Part shown: positions 42,201-49,965 of the stretch, piece after piece
Layout: every line of letters begins with the position of its first letter
Numbering within the stretch: position 1 is the first letter of the stretch
Source of the DNA: Hymenobacter fodinae
GTDB lineage: Bacteria; Bacteroidota; Bacteroidia; Cytophagales; Hymenobacteraceae
Length of the DNA: 64,000 nt
Reading direction: 5' to 3'
Assembly (NCBI RefSeq): GCF_004745825.1
Contig: NZ_SRLA01000004.1
Location: 1-64,000, forward strand
Made by a program: the position numbers and the translations under genes
Notes under the pieces: model-generated
The model's input: the letters and a program-made list of their open reading frames with translations, nothing else
What the model was told of the DNA's origin: nothing
Databases searched by the model: none

Positions 42201-43037
42201 TTAGACTGGCTGGCGGAACACGGCTGAAACCCAGTGGTTCTGGGTGCGGTGGCTCTCGTACTGGAAGCCCGCCTTTTCCGCTGCTTCCTGAATAAGCGGA
42301 AGGTCCTCTTCGTAGAATCCGGAGAACAAGATGGGGCCGCCGGGCTTGAGGTAGCGGGCATACGCTGGCATATCCTCTAGCAGCACATTGCGGTTGATGT
42401 TGGCTAGTATAATATCGAAGGGCTCCTCCCCTTCCAAAGCAGTTACATCACCGAGGCGGGCTTCTACTTTGTCCTGCACGTTGTTTTCGGCGGCGTTGTC
42501 GGCGGCATTTTCTGCGGTCCAGGGCTCTACGTCCACGGCCAGCACGTAGTCGGCGCCCAGGTGCACGGCCATCACGGCCAAAATGCCGGTGCCGCAACCC
42601 ATGTCGAGCACGCGCTTGCCTTGGTGGTCGATGTTGAGCTGATTGGTAATCATCAGGGCCGTGGTATCGTGGTGGCCGGTGCCGAAGGACATGCGCGGCA
42701 TAATCACGATTTCGTAGGCCAGGTCTGGGCGCGCTTCGTGGAAGGGTGCCCGCACCGATACCTTATCGGCAATTACCAAGGGCTGGAAATTCTTTTCCCA
42801 CTCGGCGTTCCAGTTCTGGCGCGTGATAATGCGGTGCGTGTAGCCTACTTCACCCAACCCTTCGTAGCGGCTCATGATTTCAGCTACGTGGTCGTGGTTA
42901 AATACGTCTTCGGTGGTGTAGGCGCAAAAGCCTTCGTCGTTATCTTCGAAGGTATCGAAGCCGAGTTCAGCCATTTCAGCTACCAGAATATCAGATAGCT
43001 CGCGAGGAGCTTTTACGGTTACTTCTACAAAGTCCAT
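42201..43037 (-). CDS. prmA: Ribosomal protein L11 methyltransferase
   Basis: 278 residues from the ATG at 43037; an in-frame start 96 bases further is preceded by non-family residues. It methylates ribosomal protein L11 with SAM. N-terminal substrate domain (MDFVEVTVKAPRELSDIL) and then the Rossmann SAM-binding core VLDMGCGTGILAVMAVHLGA (about 143-162), AVDVEPWTAENAADNA and the ILANINRNVLLED motif (the PrmA N-I-N box). The promoter box TACTTTTG (43108-43115, minus) lies 70 bases upstream. Terminator follows. Confidence 0.93.
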   Translation of the reverse strand: MDFVEVTVKAPRELSDILVAEMAELGFDTFEDNDEGFCAYTTEDVFNHDHVAEIMSRYEGLGEVGYTHRIITRQNWNAEWEKNFQPLVIADKVSVRAPFHEARPDLAYEIVIMPRMSFGTGHHDTTALMITNQLNIDHQGKRVLDMGCGTGILAVMAVHLGADYVLAVDVEPWTAENAADNAAENNVQDKVEARLGDVTALEGEEPFDIILANINRNVLLEDMPAYARYLKPGGPILFSGFYEEDLPLIQEAAEKAGFQYESHRTQNHWVSAVFRQPV

Positions 43038-43107
43038 ATAAGAGCAGCAATGTGGTATCGAGGGAAATGAAAATGCCGCCCAATAGCTATGGACGGCAAT
43101 TACAGTG

Positions 43108-43115
43108 CAAAAGTA
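43108..43115 (-). promoter_or_regulatory. -7 promoter box of prmA
   Basis: TACTTTTG on the minus strand, 70 bases before the ATG, leaving a leader of about 65 bases. Confidence 0.5.
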
Positions 43116-43155
43116 CAAGTTTGGTGTACACAACCCGGCCTAGGCCACTCTCCAA

Positions 43156-43533
43156 TTACTGCTTCCGGCAGCCAGCGTAAGAGCGAGACTTGGTAAACTG
43201 AATGCTGAAGTCGGCGAGATTGCGGTTGTCGGTAACAAACAAGGAGTAATCGGCGAAGTTGGGCGAGTCGGTGAGGTACCACAGGCCTACCTTGTCGGCG
43301 AAGAGCTTACTAGTTTCCTTGAAGACCATCAGGTCGGCAAAGTCAGCTTCGGGCTCCATGTACACCGAGCCAAAGCAGCGGCTCTGCCGGCGCGGGTCGG
43401 TTTCGAGATACACCGTACCAAACACGCGGCACGGATCCACGGAGCTTAGCGAAGTAGCCGCCAATGGCATGCGCGGCGCCGGCTGAAACGGATTCAGGGC
43501 CAGCAGGCCGGCAAGAAGTAAGGTAGTTAGCAT
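43156..43533 (-). CDS. DUF6150 family protein, exported
   Basis: 125 residues from the ATG at 43533 (start chosen for the hydrophobic leader MLTTLLLAGLLALNP). The mature part shows the repeated short strand pattern of DUF6150: CRVFGTVYLETDPRRQS, CFGSVYMEPEADFADLMVFK, GLWYLTDSPNFADYSLFVT and NRNLADFSIQFTKSRSYAG, each with a V/L-Y-x-x-D/A-D-F/L-A-D core. I know no function. Two cysteines near 39 and 54 and one near the end may form disulfides. Transcribed toward prmA. Confidence 0.75.
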   Translation of the reverse strand: MLTTLLLAGLLALNPFQPAPRMPLAATSLSSVDPCRVFGTVYLETDPRRQSRCFGSVYMEPEADFADLMVFKETSKLFADKVGLWYLTDSPNFADYSLFVTDNRNLADFSIQFTKSRSYAGCRKQ

Positions 43534-43684
43534 AGGTAGTCGGTAGGCCTCTGCTCCGGACAATTATCTGGCCGAAATAAGTTCGCTTACGCCCTAGGCC
43601 AGTCTATCATTTCATATGCCGCGCGAAATCTGAGGCAGTTATCAGAAGGCAACATCAGACTCCGCACGGCATCCGAAATAACGC

Positions 43685-44449
43685 TTAGAACGACTTGATA
43701 ATGTCGGTGAAGTCGCGGGATTTGAGCGAGGCGCCACCGATGAGGCCACCGTCTACGTCGGGCTGGCTGAACAGCTCGCGGGCGTTTTGGGCATTGGCCG
43801 AGCCGCCGTACAGGATAGTGGTGTTCTGGGCCGCCTCGGCGTCATAAGCGCGGGCAATTTGCTCCCGGATGAAGGCGTGCACCTCTTGGGCCTGCGCGCT
43901 GGTAGCGGTTTTGCCGGTCCCGATGGCCCAAATTGGCTCGTAGGCCACTACTACCTGATCGAACTCCTCGTTGGAGAGGTGAAACAGGCCGTCTTTCAGC
44001 TGCTTACTGATAAAGTCGAAGGTCTCATCGGCCTCGCGGGTTTCCAGCGACTCACCCACGCAGAAGATGGGCTTCAGGCCGGCGGCCAGGGCCGCTTTCA
44101 ACTTCTGGCTCAGCAGCTCATCATCCTCACGGAAATACTGGCGGCGCTCGGAGTGGCCTAGAATCACGTATTCTACCCCTACCGACTGCAGCATGCGGGC
44201 CGATACCTCACCGGTGTAGGCGCCGCTTTCTTTCTGGTGGCAGTTTTGAGCACCCAAGTGAATGAGGCCGTCCTGGGGCAGGTGCTTGCCGATGGTGGTC
44301 AGGAACGGGAAGGGCGGGCACACCACTACCTCCACGTTGGAGCCAGTTACTTCGTCCTGCACCATGTTCACGATTTCGGAAATTAGCGCTTGGCCATCCT
44401 GGAGAGTGGTATTCATCTTCCAGTTACCGGCCACAATATTCTTACGCAT
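43685..44449 (-). CDS. tpiA: Triosephosphate isomerase
   Basis: 254 residues. It interconverts dihydroxyacetone phosphate and glyceraldehyde-3-phosphate in glycolysis and gluconeogenesis. Seen here: N-terminal NIVAGNWKMN (Lys 12), the GHSERRQYF loop, catalytic Glu in VVAYEPIWAIGTGKTA (about 168-183), and the phosphate-binding GGSANAQNA near 212. Typical length. Single gene. Confidence 0.97.
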   Translation of the reverse strand: MRKNIVAGNWKMNTTLQDGQALISEIVNMVQDEVTGSNVEVVVCPPFPFLTTIGKHLPQDGLIHLGAQNCHQKESGAYTGEVSARMLQSVGVEYVILGHSERRQYFREDDELLSQKLKAALAAGLKPIFCVGESLETREADETFDFISKQLKDGLFHLSNEEFDQVVVAYEPIWAIGTGKTATSAQAQEVHAFIREQIARAYDAEAAQNTTILYGGSANAQNARELFSQPDVDGGLIGGASLKSRDFTDIIKSF

Positions 44450-44560
44450 AGCGGAAAGGGTTGAGGTTGGGAGTTGGCGCGCAAGTTAGAACAATGCGCA
44501 GTGAGTCGTCAGGATTGCGACCCGAAGAATCAGTATTCGACAAGACGCCGCCTTAGCTTG

Positions 44561-45376
44561 TTACGAATGAGACGCTACCCGTCTCCTGCTGCCCCACCAC
44601 GACAGGCCTAGGCCTAGTACCGCAACCATACTAGCGGCGGCCAACGCCATTTGGGCTAATACCTCCGTGTCGGGGTCGGGGCGGCGGGCTACGTAGATAC
44701 CCAGGAGCCCCCAGGCTACGGCGGCGGGGTAAGCCAGCTCCGTAAAGCGGCGCGTGACATTCAGGGCCAGCCCCGCCGTAATGCCCACCAGCACAATTGC
44801 CAACTGCAGGGTCACGTCTTCATCGGGCTGCCATGTGGTACCCAGTGCCACGGTTACATTCACGACGGTAGCCAGCGAAATCCAGCCCAGGTACAGACCA
44901 AACGGAATGCTGCTGTACCACGGCGACTCGGCGCGGCGCACCAGCTGGCGGGCCCGGCCATACACCACCGCCAGGCAGGCCAAAATACCCAGCATCGTCA
45001 GCATACTAGGTACCAACAGTTCATAGGCAAACACTACCAACCAGAGCCCCGTGAGTAAGTTGGCCCACACCAACGGCCGCGCTACGGCATCGGGGAGCGG
45101 GTTACGCCGCTGGGCGGGCAGGAGTTGCCACACCGCATACAGCAGCAAGCTCAGAAAAATCAGCCCCCAAATGCTGAAGGCATACCCTGCCGGAGTGAGC
45201 AGCGTGGGGTATTTATATGACACCTGTCCGTTGGTTTGCCCATTAAAGGGAAAGCGTTGCGACACGTAATTGATAGCAATGTTGCCAACAATAGCGGCAG
45301 CGGCTCCCCAGCGCCAAGCCCTACTAGTAGATGGGGCCGTGAGCGTGTCGAAAGCAGGTGTGAGTGGAGCAGACAT
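44561..45376 (-). CDS. TspO/MBR-type tryptophan-rich sensory protein
   Basis: 271 residues with five or more helices, longer than the roughly 160-residue core family. The first helices carry GYAFSIWGLIFLSLLLYAVW (about 68-87) and WANLLTGLWLVVFA, and the later part contains IPFGLYLGWISLATVVNV (about 157-174), the tryptophan-rich, porphyrin-binding pattern of TspO relatives. Probably in a cytoplasmic membrane, binding a porphyrin or a similar aromatic ligand. Function in this organism is not known. Transcribed leftward. Confidence 0.72.
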   Translation of the reverse strand: MSAPLTPAFDTLTAPSTSRAWRWGAAAAIVGNIAINYVSQRFPFNGQTNGQVSYKYPTLLTPAGYAFSIWGLIFLSLLLYAVWQLLPAQRRNPLPDAVARPLVWANLLTGLWLVVFAYELLVPSMLTMLGILACLAVVYGRARQLVRRAESPWYSSIPFGLYLGWISLATVVNVTVALGTTWQPDEDVTLQLAIVLVGITAGLALNVTRRFTELAYPAAVAWGLLGIYVARRPDPDTEVLAQMALAAASMVAVLGLGLSWWGSRRRVASHS

Positions 45377-45545
45377 AGGTAATGACAGCAGGTAGACGAC
45401 CGCAAGTACGCACAGAAGCCACTACTACGGCTAGTATTCGCCCGAGGTAGTGACTTCCGTCTGGTAATTAAATGGAGCCGCCTAGGCCACTGCTTCGTAG
45501 TGGCCTAGAGCTACAACTACGGCAGAACCACCCGGCAGCAGGGCA

Positions 45546-46199
45546 TCAGGCAATAAGCCCATGGCTAACGGCGTAACGCATGAGCGCCGCAGTGTTTTTT
45601 ACCTGAGTTTTCTCGATAATATTCTGCCGATGGGTTTCAATGGTGCGCTTGCTGGTGAAGAGCTTCTCCGCTATTTCGGCATTGGTAAAGCCCTCTGCCA
45701 GCAGTTGCAGCACCTCTTTCTCCCGATCGGTCAGGTCGCCGGGGCGGCGCTTGGTGCCAGGAAGTACATCGGCTCCGGGGCGCTTCACGAGTTGCTGCAG
45801 CAGGTTCATGCCCATATCGGTGCACATGAAGGGCCGCCCGGCCGCCACCATCCGGATGGCATACAGAAATTCTGAGCTCTCGGCGTTTTTCATCACGTAG
45901 CCGGCTGCTCCAGCCTGCATCATCCGGTACACATCTTTCTCATTGCCCAACATCGACAGCACCAGCACCCGCACCTGCGGAAACTGCGCTTGCAGCAAGG
46001 GCATAGTAGCAAAGCCATCCAGCACGGGCATGGCCACGTCCATCAGCACCACGTCAGTAGGCGTGTTGGCCAAGAGCTCTAGCAGGCTCTGGCCGTTGTC
46101 AGTTTGCCCTACTACTTCAATATCGGGCTCATGAGCAACTAACGCCTGAATGCCATTCCGCACAATAGGATGGTCATCCACCAGAAGCACACGGATCAT
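45546..46199 (-). CDS. NarL/FixJ-family response regulator (orphan)
   Basis: 217 residues. Receiver domain 1-125 with VLLVDDHPIVRNGIQ, the phosphoacceptor Asp in DVVLMDVAMPVLDGF (about 54-68) and Lys in GAAGYVMKNAE (about 97-107). The C-terminal LuxR-type DNA-binding domain has LTDREKEVLQLLAEGFTNAE (about 155-174) and the recognition helix SKRTIETHRQNI. No histidine kinase lies next to it, so its partner is elsewhere. Neighbours (TspO-like gene and GH9) do not reveal the target. Confidence 0.93.
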   Translation of the reverse strand: MIRVLLVDDHPIVRNGIQALVAHEPDIEVVGQTDNGQSLLELLANTPTDVVLMDVAMPVLDGFATMPLLQAQFPQVRVLVLSMLGNEKDVYRMMQAGAAGYVMKNAESSEFLYAIRMVAAGRPFMCTDMGMNLLQQLVKRPGADVLPGTKRRPGDLTDREKEVLQLLAEGFTNAEIAEKLFTSKRTIETHRQNIIEKTQVKNTAALMRYAVSHGLIA

Positions 46200-46523
46200 A
46201 TTCGCAACACACTTAGTTCATTCTTCCTTGGCACCACCAAGCTTTGCTTTTCAGCACAGAGGGCGGCACCAAGGTAGTACGTAACCACGGTTATTTTTAT
46301 GAGGGTGGGAGGTTGAGCTGGTTAGAGCAAAAGCTCCACGCCGTTTATATAGACAACCTTTCCGCAGGAAAGTTTTACTATTCGGCCACCACAGGCCTGA
46401 GAAGCAACTATTTGCTCCAGGCCACTCCGTTATAACTGGTGTTTCCAGACGTCACAACTTTTTTATGTTATGTCATAGTACAGTTCGGCCGGCCTCGCCT
46501 GGAATATGGCTGGTTATCTAGCA
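46200..46523. other. Gene-free gap upstream of the response regulator
   Basis: About 320 bases with a short AT-rich stretch (CAACTTTTTTATGTTATGTC). One 63-codon plus-strand frame exists but lacks family character. I see no clear RNA or repeat; it should hold the response-regulator promoter. Confidence 0.4.
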
Positions 46524-48299
46524 TTACTTCGCAAATCCAGCATCGTTCTGCAGGGCTTCCATGGCTACGGTTAGATACACGAGCGGCGCGTTCCAGTTAA
46601 TGGCTACTTCGTTGGAAGCGTAGGAGCAGACCTCGTCCGTGTAGGCGCGCTCAGCATCCGAAAACAAGTATTGGCAGCCGTCTTGCCGGCCAGGGTTGGG
46701 GCCGCCCACCAGAAACCCGGGCAGGGGCTCCGCAATACCGTCGGCTTCGGAAAGGCGGTGGTGCGGGTGCTGGGGGGCCTTACTTCCGAACCCCGTGACG
46801 AAGCAGTAGCCCGTAGCATTGCGCCCCAGCAAATAGTCAAGGTTGGCGAGGGCGCACTGTAGGTACTGCTTGTCGCCGCTAAGGCGGTAGGCCTGGATGA
46901 GGGCCACCCCCTGGTTGGCGGCCGTGGCGTTGCTGCCCCAAACAAAATTGGCGGCACTCTTGGTCATAGCCGTTTGGTAGGGCTGCTGCTCGTAGCCGGC
47001 CCTTAGCTCGTCGGCCAGCGCCAGTATGTGTTTGCGCACCGTAGGCCACTGCGCTTGGGCTGCCGCTGGTAATTGGCTCCTGAACCGGGCCAGCGTATAG
47101 TACCCCAGGGCCTGTACTTGGTTCCAGGAAGGCAACTTGGCAGACTCAGCCAACGCCGGCTGCAGCACCTGATAGTACTGGGGTTGGCTGGTGGTCACGT
47201 AAAGCTCAGCGGCGGCCCACACCCACTCGTCGTGCAGGTCTTGGTCGCCGTATTCACCGGTGCTGATGTCGGGGTCGACCTGCTTATTAATGTCAGCTTG
47301 GCGGTAGAGCACTTGAGGATGTGCTTGCGCCCACTGCCAGGCGCGCACCGAGGCTTGCAGACAGGAGTCGGCTAGGCCGGGCAACTGGCGAGGAAACTGT
47401 TTCAGAATACGGCTGGCCTGGGCCGTAATGGCGGCAAAGTCTAGCGCGGCGGCCGTACTTTTCTGCACTACATACCGTGGTTTAGTGGTCAGCGCGGGCA
47501 TCTCCATGCCATCGAAGGCAGCGTTGGTGAGTTTGTGGTACACGCCTCCGTCGGTGGGGTCTTGCATGGCCAGCATCCAGCGTAGGTTCCACAAGGTTTC
47601 ATCCACCACATCGGGCAGACGGTTGCTACTCTCCGGCACCTCTTCCCGAAACGTGCGGCAATACGTCGGAAAGTCTTCGTAGAGCGAAAACAACGTGCCC
47701 ATGGTAATGCCCGAATTCACGACGTATTTGTTGTAGTCGCCGGCATCGTACCAGCCGCGGGGCGCTGATACAAGCGTGCCGGTAGGCCGCTGGGCCGTGG
47801 CGGCGGAAGCATGCACCAGCACCTGTGTATCGGGGTGGCCTAGCGGTCGGCTCCAGCGGCCGGCGTACAGGGCGGGCAGTGCCGTAGATACGCGTTGGTA
47901 ATAATAGCTTTTGAGAGCCGCACGGGCTACTCCTTCGTGCACCCGCCGCTGAATCTGGAAAGGATATGATACCCGCCCACCGGCATCGCGCAGCACGTAG
48001 GTACCCGGAGTGGTAAACGCCGAAAAGTCAGCCAGTCTCACGTCTTCTCCCGTTCCGGGGTTGTGCTGCTTCGCACCGACCGTGCCCGTGAACAACGCCC
48101 GCTCCGAGCCGGGAGCCGTGAGAGTGAACGTGCCTGGCTTCGCGCCCACTAAGGCAGCTATTTTGGGTGCTTTAGGATAAAACCCAAGCTGGTTAAGCCG
48201 AATACTATCAGTGGCTTGCTGAGCCAAGAGCGGCGGAGTGCACAGGCCTAGGAAGAGCCCGCCCAGTATAAGCGGTAATCGAAATTGGTGAGGTAGCAT
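46524..48299 (-). CDS. GH9 family endoglucanase/glycoside hydrolase
   Basis: 591 residues from the ATG at 48299 with a signal peptide (MLPHQFRLPLILGGLFLGLC). An N-terminal immunoglobulin-like (CelD_N) domain (about 29-118; IRLNQLGFYPKAPKIAAL) precedes the GH9 catalytic barrel. Catalytic signatures: the Asp pair in SAPRGWYDAGDYNKYVVNSG (Asp 185 and 188), the His in APQHPHHRLSEADG, and the acid Glu in the C-terminal SYASNEVAINWNAPLVYL. It hydrolyses beta-1,4 glucan-type chains by inversion, outside the cytoplasm. Own terminator separates it from the LacI gene upstream, so it is controlled separately. Confidence 0.93.
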   Translation of the reverse strand: MLPHQFRLPLILGGLFLGLCTPPLLAQQATDSIRLNQLGFYPKAPKIAALVGAKPGTFTLTAPGSERALFTGTVGAKQHNPGTGEDVRLADFSAFTTPGTYVLRDAGGRVSYPFQIQRRVHEGVARAALKSYYYQRVSTALPALYAGRWSRPLGHPDTQVLVHASAATAQRPTGTLVSAPRGWYDAGDYNKYVVNSGITMGTLFSLYEDFPTYCRTFREEVPESSNRLPDVVDETLWNLRWMLAMQDPTDGGVYHKLTNAAFDGMEMPALTTKPRYVVQKSTAAALDFAAITAQASRILKQFPRQLPGLADSCLQASVRAWQWAQAHPQVLYRQADINKQVDPDISTGEYGDQDLHDEWVWAAAELYVTTSQPQYYQVLQPALAESAKLPSWNQVQALGYYTLARFRSQLPAAAQAQWPTVRKHILALADELRAGYEQQPYQTAMTKSAANFVWGSNATAANQGVALIQAYRLSGDKQYLQCALANLDYLLGRNATGYCFVTGFGSKAPQHPHHRLSEADGIAEPLPGFLVGGPNPGRQDGCQYLFSDAERAYTDEVCSYASNEVAINWNAPLVYLTVAMEALQNDAGFAK

Positions 48300-48334
48300 A
48301 TACAGGGGAAGTAGATTGGGAAAAGATAAGTGAA

Positions 48335-48382
48335 GCGCAATAAAAAAGTCGCCCTGGCAGCAGAGCGACTTTTTTATTGCGT
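48335..48382 (-). terminator. Terminator after LacI regulator 1
   Basis: Stem CGCAATAAAAAAGTCGC with its exact complement (17 bp) around a 12-base loop, ending in T-run on the minus strand. Confidence 0.85.
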
Positions 48383-48449
48383 GAGTATTTAAGGGCATCG
48401 TATACCGTTACGGCGCCGGCCTTGCTAGGCCAGTGGGGCAGGGTGAGCC

Positions 48450-49526
48450 CTATTTTGCGGCTTTCTTACGAGTGGCGGGCACGGGCTCCGGCTGCCGGAT
48501 CGATGATTTTCGCACAATAAGTGCGGTGGGCAGTACGATGCTGTGGTTGTTAGCAATTGCTTGGTCGCTGGGCTGCTGCAGTTGTTCCAGCAGAATATCA
48601 ATCACATTCTTGGCAATACTCTCTACTGGCTGGGCAATTACGGTAATGGCGGGCGTGTACAGCCGAAACAGGTCGTGGTCGTCGTAGGAAATGACGGCCA
48701 GATCCTGCGGAATCCGCAGCTGCAAGCGGGAAATGGCTTCCAGCCCGTAAATGCTCAGGTAGTTGGTAGAGAAGATAATAGCGTCGCAAGCGCGGTTATC
48801 CTTAATAAAGTCCTGGATGTCGGCAATAAGGTGCTCAGAGTCTTTGGAGGCGGCCACTCGCTTTACCAGGGGCAGCAGTTGCTGTTCTTCCAGCGCCCGT
48901 ACATACCCATTCAGGCGGGCCTCCATCTGAGTTTGGGTAGAGTCCGTCGTTACGAAGGCAATGTTTCTGAATCCCTGCTCCAGCAAGTGCTGGGTGGCCG
49001 TGTAAGTACCCTGGGCACCATCTACCACAATGTAGTTTGTGGGCAGCTTCGGCAAAAAACGGTCGAAGAGAACCGTGGGGGTTTGCTCCCGCAGAATAGT
49101 GCTTACCTCCTCTTCAATTCCTTCGGAAGGCACAATGATAAAGCCATCGACGTGCCGCTCCCGAAACATACTGATCAGCTCCTTGCTCTTGGTGGGGTCG
49201 TTGTCGGTGCTGCAATAAATAATGCGGTAGCCGCGCTCAAACGCCTGCTTTTCAATCAGCCAGGCCACCGTAGCAAAAAACGGGTTGGAGATATCTTCTA
49301 CTACCAGCCCAATTACGTGCGTTTTGCCCGTGCGCAAGCTTTTAGCCAGATGATTAGGCTTGTAGCCCACTTCCTGCACGTACTTCAGCACCCGCTCCGC
49401 CACCGCATCACTAATACGGCTCTGCTTCGCTTTCCCGTTCAACACCAGTGATACCGTTGCAATGGATACTTCCAAATGATTGGCTATATCGTTGATCAAC
49501 GTCCGTTTTTTCACTTTGCTGCTCAT
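48450..49526 (-). CDS. LacI/GalR family transcriptional regulator, copy 1
   Basis: 358 residues from the ATG at 49526. The helix-turn-helix is at the N-terminus (TLINDIANHLEVSIATVSLV, about 9-28), with hinge KPNHLAKSLRTGKTHVIGLV. The periplasmic-binding-like ligand domain follows (GLVVEDISNPFFATVAWLIE). The C-terminus ends in a basic tail (ATRKKAAK). It presumably represses sugar genes and is released by a sugar or sugar phosphate. Divergent from the GH2 gene, with GH9 downstream; both are candidate targets. Promoter box TACCTTTG at 49554-49561 on the minus strand. Confidence 0.93.
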   Translation of the reverse strand: MSSKVKKRTLINDIANHLEVSIATVSLVLNGKAKQSRISDAVAERVLKYVQEVGYKPNHLAKSLRTGKTHVIGLVVEDISNPFFATVAWLIEKQAFERGYRIIYCSTDNDPTKSKELISMFRERHVDGFIIVPSEGIEEEVSTILREQTPTVLFDRFLPKLPTNYIVVDGAQGTYTATQHLLEQGFRNIAFVTTDSTQTQMEARLNGYVRALEEQQLLPLVKRVAASKDSEHLIADIQDFIKDNRACDAIIFSTNYLSIYGLEAISRLQLRIPQDLAVISYDDHDLFRLYTPAITVIAQPVESIAKNVIDILLEQLQQPSDQAIANNHSIVLPTALIVRKSSIRQPEPVPATRKKAAK

Positions 49527-49965
49527 GCGAGGGGGGTGTAGGTGCTTACCTCTCAAAGGTAGGATAAACTCCTCTTACCCCCTTTGTTAGTGGCCTAGCT
49601 ACACCAGCGCTACGTAGGCGCCCGTGGCTGCTGAGGCCTTTTTTACTAGTGCTGTTCATAGTACGACTGTGCATCAGCATTTTATTCCATATTTTCCAGC
49701 ATCTTACCTTTCCTCGACAGGTACTGGGCTTCCATAACTTGACTCTGTTTCTAGCTGCCTCACGCATCCATGGGCCCTTTCGGTATCGCCTTAAACTACA
49801 GGGTGACTTTACTTTTTTGTCGCTTTGCTAAAACCTTTTACCGTTCAAATAACGAATTTCTTACTTTAGAGGCGACCACTGGGCGAGTGTAGCCCCATAG
49901 GAATACTGTTCTTGCCTCACTACTAATTTGCTCACCTCTTTTCCATAGCGCCTTACCTCCCACCC
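49527..49965. promoter_or_regulatory. Divergent control region between LacI copy 1 and the beta-mannosidase
   Basis: About 440 bases with promoters in both directions: TACCTTTG (49554-49561) for the LacI gene on the minus strand, and an AT-rich stretch ATTTCTTACTTTAG near 49856-49869 that could serve GH2 on the plus strand. I could not find a clear dyad operator; LacI control of both sides is plausible from the layout. Confidence 0.5.

Noticed and set aside
46244..46435. 63-codon plus-strand frame in the gap
   Set aside because: No family character, and not conserved in pattern.
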